Source: Bacteroidota bacterium
Lineage (GTDB): Bacteria; Bacteroidota; Bacteroidia; Bacteroidales; UBA932
Reading direction: 5' to 3'
NCBI GenBank assembly: GCA_017860395.1
Contig: JAGDMC010000063.1
Location: forward strand, 1-7,602
DNA length: 7,602 nucleotides
Position numbers and translations under genes: made by a program. The first letter of the stretch is position 1; every line of letters begins with the position of its first letter. The notes under the pieces were generated by a model. It had not been told where the DNA came from, searched no databases, and worked only from the letters and a program-made list of their open reading frames with translations. Positions 1 through 5,658 of this stretch are shown piece by piece.

Positions 1-1002
1 GGATTAAGCGGTCAGATGGACAATCTGGACGAGACTCTAACCATAAGAGAATTTACTTCTGCAGATAATCTAAGCGATGTTTCCGTTCTTTATCCGGGAA
101 GAGAGGAGAAGTCTGTTGGAGCGTATGGAGAGTATACATATACTAAAGGTGAAAAAGTATCCGTGGTTACAGGCATCAGGCTGGACAGAAACAATATTTA
201 CGGATGGCTTTTTGCTCCAAGGGTAAATGTAAAATATGCATTCTTTGACGAGTTAATATTCCGTGGGTCTGCCGGCAGAGGGTTCCGCTCACCGAATCAG
301 ATTTCGGACAACCTTGGCATACTTTCTACCGGAAGAAAAATTGTTCTTGAAAACAATCCGGATATAGAAGATGCATGGACATACGGGGTTAATCTTACAG
401 GGTATATGCCTTTTGGATTTGATAAAAAGGCTTCACTTAGTTTTGACTATTTCCGGACTGATTTTAATTCTCAGCTGATTGTAGATCAGGAGCGCAACAC
501 ATCTGAAGTCTGGTTCTACAATCTGGACGGCAGATCTTATACAAATACCTATCAGGCCGATTTTTCTGTTGCACCTGTTGAGAGATTTACAATACTTGCA
601 ACTTTCCGTTACAACGATGCCAAGGCAACGCTGGAAGGCCAGGGACTCGTAGAGAGGCCGCTTGTGAGCCGTTACAAAGGTGTGCTGAATTTTCAGTATG
701 CTACAAGAATGAACAAATGGACATTTGATTTTACAGCCCAGCTAAACGGCCCTTCCAAGCTGACCAGCTTTATGGGTGGAGGCTACTCTCCTGTATATCC
801 TATGTTTTATGCTCAGGTTACAAAAAAATTCAGAGACCTGGATGTTTACATTGGAGGAGAAAATCTTAGCAACTACAGGCAAAAGCATCCTATAATGAAT
901 GCCGATTCGCCATACAGCCAGGGATTCAATTCAACTCAGATATGGGGACCACTCATGGGTGTGAAGGTATATGCCGGTTTGAGATTTACAATTTGGAAAT
1001 AA
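1..1002 (+). CDS. TonB-dependent outer membrane receptor, C-terminal part (5' truncated by window)
   Basis: This is the C-terminal beta-barrel portion of a TonB-dependent receptor, an outer membrane protein that imports ligands such as metal complexes using energy from TonB/ExbBD. The frame is open from base 1, so the ATG at 16 is internal and the plug domain, TonB box and signal peptide lie outside the window. About 333 residues are visible. They show alternating polar/aromatic strands, the family-typical segment FRGSAGRGFRSPNQ (bases 259-300), and a C-terminal run containing GGENLSNYRQKHPI and a final strand ending GLRFTIWK. The stretch after the GENL motif resembles Bacteroidota receptors found beside HMA-domain proteins. 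The gene is followed after 25 bases by such a protein, so a metal or metal-complex substrate is a reasonable inference, but the substrate cannot be read from the barrel. The family call is secure; the ligand is not. Confidence 0.9.
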   Translation, partial: GLSGQMDNLDETLTIREFTSADNLSDVSVLYPGREEKSVGAYGEYTYTKGEKVSVVTGIRLDRNNIYGWLFAPRVNVKYAFFDELIFRGSAGRGFRSPNQISDNLGILSTGRKIVLENNPDIEDAWTYGVNLTGYMPFGFDKKASLSFDYFRTDFNSQLIVDQERNTSEVWFYNLDGRSYTNTYQADFSVAPVERFTILATFRYNDAKATLEGQGLVERPLVSRYKGVLNFQYATRMNKWTFDFTAQLNGPSKLTSFMGGGYSPVYPMFYAQVTKKFRDLDVYIGGENLSNYRQKHPIMNADSPYSQGFNSTQIWGPLMGVKVYAGLRFTIWK

Positions 1003-1026
1003 AAAACAAACAATAAAACAAACAAT
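1003..1026 (+). repeat. Perfect 12-bp tandem duplication in an A-rich leader
   Basis: The 25-base gap between the receptor stop and the HMA protein start consists of two exact copies of AAAACAAACAAT (1003-1014 and 1015-1026) plus one T before the ATG. It contains no G and no Shine-Dalgarno-like sequence. A-rich unstructured leaders are common in front of Bacteroidota genes and help initiation, so the duplication may simply lengthen such a leader. No promoter box is evident, which fits co-transcription with the receptor. Confidence 0.75.
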
Positions 1027-1027
1027 T

Positions 1028-1345
1028 ATGAAAGCATTTAAATCAATTATGGTTTTAACATTATCTGCCCTTATATTTGTATCGGCAGGTGCATCGGCTC
1101 AGGACAAAAAAGCAGAAAATAAAAAGGTTGAGGTAACATTCTCAATTCCGGACATTGACTGTATGAATTGTCAGAAGAAAATAGAAGCAAAACTTCCTTA
1201 TGAAAAAGGCGTGAAAGACATGAAAGTTGATCTTGCAAGCAAAACAATATGGGTTAGCTTTGAAGCCGATAAAACTACTAAAGATAATCTTGCAAAAGCA
1301 CTTGACAAACTTGGATATCCTGCCAAAGAGATTGAAAAGAAATAA
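1028..1345 (+). CDS. Secreted heavy-metal-associated (HMA) domain protein, MerP/copper-chaperone-like
   Basis: This 105-residue protein has a signal peptide (about residues 1-24, hydrophobic core IMVLTLSALIFVSA, probable cleavage after ASA) followed by one HMA domain (about 34-103). The metal site is C45-x-x-C48 within DIDCMNC, the position of the MxCxxC loop of CopZ, MerP and P-type ATPase domains. The usual Met is replaced, as is often seen in Bacteroidota versions. The rest of the ferredoxin-like fold is recognisable: KKIEAKLPYEKGVKD helix and turn, a strand around WVSFEAD, and a C-terminal LAKALDKLGYPAKEI helix and strand. It would act in the periplasm as a soft-metal binder or carrier (Cu+, Zn2+ or Hg2+ cannot be told apart). 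Its position directly after a TonB receptor suggests it receives or buffers the imported metal. The start is supported by the signal peptide immediately after it. No Shine-Dalgarno is visible. Confidence 0.9.
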   Translation: MKAFKSIMVLTLSALIFVSAGASAQDKKAENKKVEVTFSIPDIDCMNCQKKIEAKLPYEKGVKDMKVDLASKTIWVSFEADKTTKDNLAKALDKLGYPAKEIEKK

Positions 1346-1354
1346 CTAAATTAT

Positions 1355-1379
1355 AATATCATGAGATATTTTATCTCAT
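1355..1379 (+). promoter_or_regulatory. Two mutually exclusive hairpins around the start codon of the 1361 gene
   Basis: Two inverted repeats overlap here. Stem A is AATATC (1355-1360) with GATATT (1365-1370), which leaves ATGA as the loop and exposes the start codon. Stem B is ATGAGATA (1361-1368) with TATCTCAT (1372-1379), a perfect 8-bp stem with a TTT loop that buries the start codon. Both use the GATA stretch, so they cannot form together. This could tune initiation or couple it to ribosomes arriving from the HMA gene, whose stop is only 15 bases upstream. The stems are seen directly; a regulatory role is inference, and AT-rich sequence yields such stems by chance. Confidence 0.35.
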
Positions 1380-2188
1380 TTCTTGTATTTGTAACCACTT
1401 TTGGATCGCTCTATTCTCAGAGCCCCAAAAGTGGTTCTCAATTTTATGAAGAAATGCGCAATCTCCCAATTGGCGAGAGAGAAGATTTAATTGTAAAGGA
1501 GATAACTTCCGGCAATATCCCTGAATTTCTCAGGAAATTTGTCCCCGTTAAAACAGTTCAGAGAGACAGCACCGGCAGAAAACACAAAGTCACTTTCTTT
1601 GTAACTGCAGATTATCTTGCTGTGGGAAACAACCAGGATTATTTTACAATTCCAATGGGCCCCATATCGGCGCAAAAGATAGCGGACTCAATGGGAGCAT
1701 CGCTGCCAACACCTAAAGTTGTGGATATTATTTATGAAAAATCAAAGTTAAAGCTGGAACCATTCAACTATATTCCAAGAGGGAACAGAAATGAAACCCC
1801 CGACATTCTTAACGACCACTCAAGAGTGATTCAGGCTCAGATAAGGGCATCGGGAAATACACCGGGGATTTTTGTTGCAGGAACAAAAAAAGACATTGTC
1901 ATTTCTTCAAAACTAAGTGACCCTAAAAGGACTCACCATGTAACAATTTACGGATGGCACCGCCTCAACGGAGTGGCAATCCAGCCTGCGACAAATGTTC
2001 ATATTGACATATATGTAGATTACAGCCATGGTGTAAGGCTAATTTCAAACAGGGTTATCGTAGACGGGAAGGAGTATGAATACCGCAAACTACTTAGCGA
2101 TCCCCTCCTTCATACTCTGCTCAGCAACGAAAAAGAGCCCCTTTTGCGAACTTCCTATTTAGTAGAAAATCCTTCGGAAAAGAGATAA
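1361..2188 (+). CDS. Secreted protein of unknown function (275 aa)
   Basis: I do not recognise a named family. The product has a signal peptide (about residues 1-19, MRYFISFLVFVTTFGSLYS, then QSPK), so it is exported. It has no lipobox cysteine and no further membrane segment; no cysteine appears anywhere. The mature part starts with a short helical-looking region (about 26-60), then a mixed alpha/beta body. The best-marked segment is residues 192-230, with HHVTIYGWH, a further His at 213, and YVDYSHGVRLISN. The grouped His residues (192, 193, 200, 213, 223), the aromatic residues and a GWH motif look like a possible catalytic or metal-binding core, but this is a guess. It follows the HMA gene by 15 bases and is probably in the same transcript as the receptor. 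A start at 1361 puts the signal peptide at the N terminus. Its codon use resembles that of its neighbours. Confidence 0.85.
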   Translation: MRYFISFLVFVTTFGSLYSQSPKSGSQFYEEMRNLPIGEREDLIVKEITSGNIPEFLRKFVPVKTVQRDSTGRKHKVTFFVTADYLAVGNNQDYFTIPMGPISAQKIADSMGASLPTPKVVDIIYEKSKLKLEPFNYIPRGNRNETPDILNDHSRVIQAQIRASGNTPGIFVAGTKKDIVISSKLSDPKRTHHVTIYGWHRLNGVAIQPATNVHIDIYVDYSHGVRLISNRVIVDGKEYEYRKLLSDPLLHTLLSNEKEPLLRTSYLVENPSEKR

Positions 2189-2204
2189 AAATATGTTACT
2201 TTTG
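2173..2204 (+). promoter_or_regulatory. Probable Bacteroidota-type promoter for the GH9-deacetylase gene
   Basis: TACTTTTG at 2197-2204 matches the Bacteroidota -7 consensus TAnnTTTG exactly. A weak -33-like TTCG lies at 2173-2176, 20 bases upstream, inside the 3' end of the preceding gene. Transcription would start near 2208-2212, giving a leader of about 30 bases. This would separate the glycosidase from the upstream metal-related genes and could also serve nfnAB. The -33 match is imperfect, so confidence is moderate. Confidence 0.5.
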
Positions 2205-2205
2205 T

Positions 2206-2240
2206 TGGCATAAGTACAAATCAACCCCCCACTTATGTCA
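2206..2240 (+). promoter_or_regulatory. Inverted repeat between promoter and start codon (operator or leader hairpin)
   Basis: TGGCATAAGT (2206-2215) pairs with ACTTATGTCA (2231-2240) over 10 positions with one G-T wobble. The core CATAAGT/ACTTATG is a perfect 7-bp dyad. The half-sites are 22 bp apart, about two helical turns, and the first lies at the predicted transcription start. The 3' arm ends on the A of the GH9 start codon. The loop contains a run of six C. It could be an operator for a dimeric regulator, or an RNA hairpin limiting initiation if the start site lies early enough to include the 5' arm. The repeat is seen directly; the function is inferred. Confidence 0.5.
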
Positions 2241-4744
2241 TGAAGAAACTTATTCTCGTTCTTTTAACAGCTGTTATGATTACCCCCGGCTGGTCGGCCG
2301 GCCGTGCAAACTCTTGGATAAGAGTGAATCAGGCAGGTTATCTGCCTGGTGACATTAAAGTGGCAGTAGTACTGTCGCTTGAAGAAAAAGCCTCTCCACT
2401 TTTTGAGGTTTTTGACGCTATTACCGGTAAACCTGTTTTCAAAGGTGCAGGTAAAATGGTTAATGCCTCTGCATGGGGCATGAAAAGCGCATACAGGCTC
2501 GATTTCTCTAAAATTGAAAAGCAGGGAGGATATTACATCGTATCAAATGGAGAAAAGTCACCTAATTTCCGGATTACTACAGAAGCTTATGACGGTCTTG
2601 CGGACTATCTTCTTGTATATATGCGCCAGCAAAGATGTGGCGACAACCCATATACCGGCCAGCTGTGCCATCAGGACGACGGTTATATTGTAGACCATCC
2701 AACAAGAAGCGGTGAAAAGATAGATGTGAGAGGCGGATGGCACGATGCTACAGACTATCTGCAGTATCAGACTACATCGGCCACTACTGTATATCACCTT
2801 ATGTTTGCATGGGAGCAGCAGAAAGACAAAAGTGTTTTCAAAGACTTGTACAATGCCGCAGGAAGAGCAGGCTCAAACGGTATTCCTGATATTCTTGACG
2901 AAATACGCTGGGGTCTGGACTGGTTAATGAGAATGAATCCGGAAGACAAGGTAATGTTCAATCAGATTGCCGATGACAGGGACCATGCAGGGTTCCGTCT
3001 CCCACAAAATGACAAGGTAGATTACGGATGGGGCCCCGGAACAGGGCGTCCTGTATATTTTGTTACAGGAAAACCGCAGGGCCTTGGCAAACACATTAAC
3101 AGAACAACCGGGGTTGCTTCAACCGCGGGAAAATTTGCCTCAAGTTTTGCAATGGGAGCTGAAATATTTAAGGACAGGGACCCGCAATTTGCTGCTCAAA
3201 TGAAAACAAAGGCTCAGCAGGCATTTAATTTTGCCGTTGAAAAACCGGGAAATACCCAAACGGCGTGTGTTGTTTCTCCTTATTTTTATGAGGAAGACAC
3301 TTATGTGGATGATATTGAACTGGCAGCAGCAACATTCTACAACTATACCAAAGACGACCAGTGGAAGACAAAAGCCGACTACTGGGGAGAACTGGAGCCT
3401 GTTTCTCCGTGGATGGAGCTTGGCAGAGGGCGTCACTATCAGTATTACCCTTTTATTAACCTGGGACATTATTATCTTGCCACATCTTCCGACCCTAAAG
3501 TAAGGGAAAAGTATGTTGGATATATGAAACAGGGGCTTGAGGATCTTCGTTCAAGAGCAGGGGACGATCCTTTCGTTTATGGCATTCCGTTCCTATGGTG
3601 CTCAAACAACCTTGTCTCTGCTGCAATAACTCAGGCCCATCTTTACAGAAAGGCCACAGGAGACAATACATTTCTTGAAATGGAGATGGCTCTCAGGGAC
3701 TGGCTGTTCGGCTGCAACCCGTGGGGAACATCAATGATAGTTGGATATCCTAAAGGGGGCGATTTCCCTGATTCTCCACACTCTTCATATACCGCAACCA
3801 ACGGCGATTTGACTTATGGCGGCCTGGTTGACGGCCCCATTGAAATTAATCTTTTCAAAGAAAGGGCAGGCAAGTCACTAAGAAAACCGGACTCTTATGC
3901 TGCATTTAATAACGGAAGGGCAGTTTATCATGACGACCTTGGAGACTATGCCTCAAATGAGCCAACAATGGATGGCACTGCAGGGTTGAGCTACTATTTT
4001 GCTTCAATGGAAAACGAAGGGAAAGAAACCCGGAGTTCAAAAGGAGATAAAATAACATCCGTTGTAAAAGATTCTCAGGGGGCAATAGTCAGGATTAATC
4101 CGGATAAGAAGGTTATCTATCTCATTTTTTCTGCCGACTCAATGTTTCAGGGAGGAGAAAAAATCATAAGTACCCTTGCGAAAAACAAGATTAAAGGCTC
4201 TTTCTTTCTAACAGGAAACTTTGCAAGACTACCGCAAATGAAACCTGTAATTGCAAAAATGATTGATGCCGGGCACTATGTGGGGGCACACTCGGACAGG
4301 CATCTGCTTTATGCGCCATGGGACAAGCGGGACATCTCTTTAGTGGCCGGAGACAGCCTTATAAATGATATTAAGAGAAATATTCAGGAGCTTGAAAAAT
4401 TTGGGATAAAACCAGTGGACGCTTTATGGTTCCTGCCGCCTTATGAATGGTACAATAAGGAGTCGGTCTATACCGCATCCGTGCTTGGCTTTAAAACTAT
4501 CAACTACACACCGGGGACAGCTACACCTGCCGATTACACAGAACCATCCATGAAGAGCTACAAAACCAGCCGGGAACTTATGGATAAACTTTTTGCCTTT
4601 GAAAAGGAGAAGAATCTGAACGGCGCTTTAATTCTAATTCATCCGGGGGTTGTTGCTGAAAGGCCCGACAAACTTTATGACTCTCTGGATTCGATAATCA
4701 AAAGACTCAAAAAACTGGGATACACATTTGAAAAGTTATATTAA
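2240..4744 (+). CDS. Secreted GH9 glycoside hydrolase fused to a NodB-like polysaccharide deacetylase
   Basis: This 834-residue protein has a signal peptide (1-20, cleavage after WSA), a cellulase N-terminal Ig-like domain (about 24-112, with the typical IRVNQAGYLP opening), a GH9 catalytic domain (about 115-590), a short charged linker and a C-terminal polysaccharide deacetylase domain (about 622-834). GH9 landmarks are GGWHDATDY, with Asp169 and Asp172 at the base/nucleophile-activating positions, GVASTAGKFA (291-300), GCNPWGTSMIVGYP (491-504), and DYASNEPTMDGTAG, with Glu574 as catalytic acid. The usual substrate-binding HHR motif is replaced by H514-S-S. In the deacetylase part, probable metal ligands are D633, H684 and H688 (HSDRH), with LIH-type H801 near the end. 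The usual catalytic Asp of the TFDDG motif aligns with Ala632, and the Arg of the RPPY motif is Leu732. GH9 enzymes cleave beta-1,4-glucans or glucosaminides, and CE4 enzymes remove N-acetyl or O-acetyl groups. Together they suggest breakdown of an acetylated or amino-sugar glycan outside the cytoplasm. Domain assignment is firm; the substrate is open. Confidence 0.92.
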   Translation: MKKLILVLLTAVMITPGWSAGRANSWIRVNQAGYLPGDIKVAVVLSLEEKASPLFEVFDAITGKPVFKGAGKMVNASAWGMKSAYRLDFSKIEKQGGYYIVSNGEKSPNFRITTEAYDGLADYLLVYMRQQRCGDNPYTGQLCHQDDGYIVDHPTRSGEKIDVRGGWHDATDYLQYQTTSATTVYHLMFAWEQQKDKSVFKDLYNAAGRAGSNGIPDILDEIRWGLDWLMRMNPEDKVMFNQIADDRDHAGFRLPQNDKVDYGWGPGTGRPVYFVTGKPQGLGKHINRTTGVASTAGKFASSFAMGAEIFKDRDPQFAAQMKTKAQQAFNFAVEKPGNTQTACVVSPYFYEEDTYVDDIELAAATFYNYTKDDQWKTKADYWGELEPVSPWMELGRGRHYQYYPFINLGHYYLATSSDPKVREKYVGYMKQGLEDLRSRAGDDPFVYGIPFLWCSNNLVSAAITQAHLYRKATGDNTFLEMEMALRDWLFGCNPWGTSMIVGYPKGGDFPDSPHSSYTATNGDLTYGGLVDGPIEINLFKERAGKSLRKPDSYAAFNNGRAVYHDDLGDYASNEPTMDGTAGLSYYFASMENEGKETRSSKGDKITSVVKDSQGAIVRINPDKKVIYLIFSADSMFQGGEKIISTLAKNKIKGSFFLTGNFARLPQMKPVIAKMIDAGHYVGAHSDRHLLYAPWDKRDISLVAGDSLINDIKRNIQELEKFGIKPVDALWFLPPYEWYNKESVYTASVLGFKTINYTPGTATPADYTEPSMKSYKTSRELMDKLFAFEKEKNLNGALILIHPGVVAERPDKLYDSLDSIIKRLKKLGYTFEKLY

Positions 4745-4756
4745 AGTTATTGTTTA

Positions 4757-5641
4757 ATGTATAAAATATTAGTAAAGAGGGATCTTACCCCAATTATTAC
4801 TCTTATGGAGGTTGAAGCTCCAAGGATGGCCAAAGCGGCAAAACCGGGACAATTTCTAATTGTAAGGGCACACGACAAAGGGGAGAGGATTCCTCTCACT
4901 ATTTGCGATTATGATGCTAAAAAAGGAACGGTAACAATTGTTACTCAGGTTGTGGGGGCATCGAGCCGCCAGATATGCCACCTGAACGAAGGAGACTCTT
5001 TTACGGATTTTGTTGGCCCGCTTGGGCTTCCTTCCGAGTTTATCCACCTCTCCGACGAAGCGGTTTCTAAAATGAGATTTCTTTTCATTGCCGGAGGTCT
5101 GGGAACGGCTCCTGTTTATCCTCAGGTAAAGTATCTGCACTCGAAAGGTGCATCAGTAGATGTAATTATAGGCGCAAAAACAAAGGACCTCATTATTTTT
5201 GAAAATGAGATGAGGGCAGTTTGCGACAACCTTTACATTTGTACCGACGATGGTACAGCCGGCAGAAAAGGTCTGGTAACGGAAATTATGAAAGAGCTGC
5301 TTGAAGAAGACAAGGCAAAGAGTTCTGTACCCGGCCATAAAAAGTATGACCATGCAGTTGCTATTGGGCCAATGATAATGATGAAATTTGTGACAATTGC
5401 TGCCAAACCATTTGAGATACCTTTAATTGTGAGTTTGAATACTCTCATGGTGGATGGTACGGGAATGTGCGGTGCTTGCCGGGTTACCGTTGGAGGAAAA
5501 GTAAAGTTTGCATGTGTGGAAGGTCCCGAGTTTGACGCCTATTCTGTCGATTTCGAAGAAGCAATGCGCCGCCAGACAATGTACAAGTCAATTGAAATAG
5601 AGGCGGACCATAAATGCAATATAGGTCTTGATAAAAAGTAA
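4757..5641 (+). CDS. nfnA: NADH-dependent ferredoxin:NADP+ oxidoreductase, small (NfnA/SudB-type) flavoprotein subunit
   Basis: This 294-residue cytoplasmic protein belongs to the ferredoxin-NADP reductase / dihydroorotate dehydrogenase electron-transfer (PyrK-like) family. The N-terminal barrel (about 1-100) carries the FAD motif RIPLTICDYD (44-53). The NAD-binding half (about 106-225) has IAGGLGTAPVYPQ (111-123) and the late AIGPMIMM. The C-terminal [2Fe-2S] loop is MVDGTGMCGACRV, with ligands D233, C238, C241 and C253. The spacing (5, 3, 12) equals that of the Asp/3-Cys cluster of characterised NfnA, and it separates this gene from plain PyrK, which uses four Cys. With the large subunit it would couple NADH and reduced ferredoxin to NADP+ reduction by flavin-based bifurcation. 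The start at 4757 lies 12 bases after the GH9 stop and has no Shine-Dalgarno or obvious promoter of its own. The older database name is sulfide dehydrogenase subunit. Confidence 0.9.
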   Translation: MYKILVKRDLTPIITLMEVEAPRMAKAAKPGQFLIVRAHDKGERIPLTICDYDAKKGTVTIVTQVVGASSRQICHLNEGDSFTDFVGPLGLPSEFIHLSDEAVSKMRFLFIAGGLGTAPVYPQVKYLHSKGASVDVIIGAKTKDLIIFENEMRAVCDNLYICTDDGTAGRKGLVTEIMKELLEEDKAKSSVPGHKKYDHAVAIGPMIMMKFVTIAAKPFEIPLIVSLNTLMVDGTGMCGACRVTVGGKVKFACVEGPEFDAYSVDFEEAMRRQTMYKSIEIEADHKCNIGLDKK

Positions 5642-5658
5642 ACATTAGCTTAAAATAT

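Noticed and set aside
16..18. ATG at 16 as the true start of the receptor gene
   Set aside because: The same frame is open back to base 1, and the product would lack a signal peptide, plug and much of the barrel, so the gene must begin upstream.
987..995. Possible -7 box TACAATTTG before the HMA gene
   Set aside because: It has three rather than two bases between TA and TTTG and lies inside the conserved last strand of the receptor, so it is better explained as coding sequence.
2225..2230. Run of six C as a phase-variable tract
   Set aside because: Six bases is short for frequent slippage and no second sign of phase variation, such as flanking invertible repeats, is present.
3140..3503. Open frames on both strands (109 codons minus, 90 codons plus) inside the GH9 gene
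   Set aside because: They overlap the well-conserved GH9 catalytic domain in other frames and their translations have no recognisable domain or leader.
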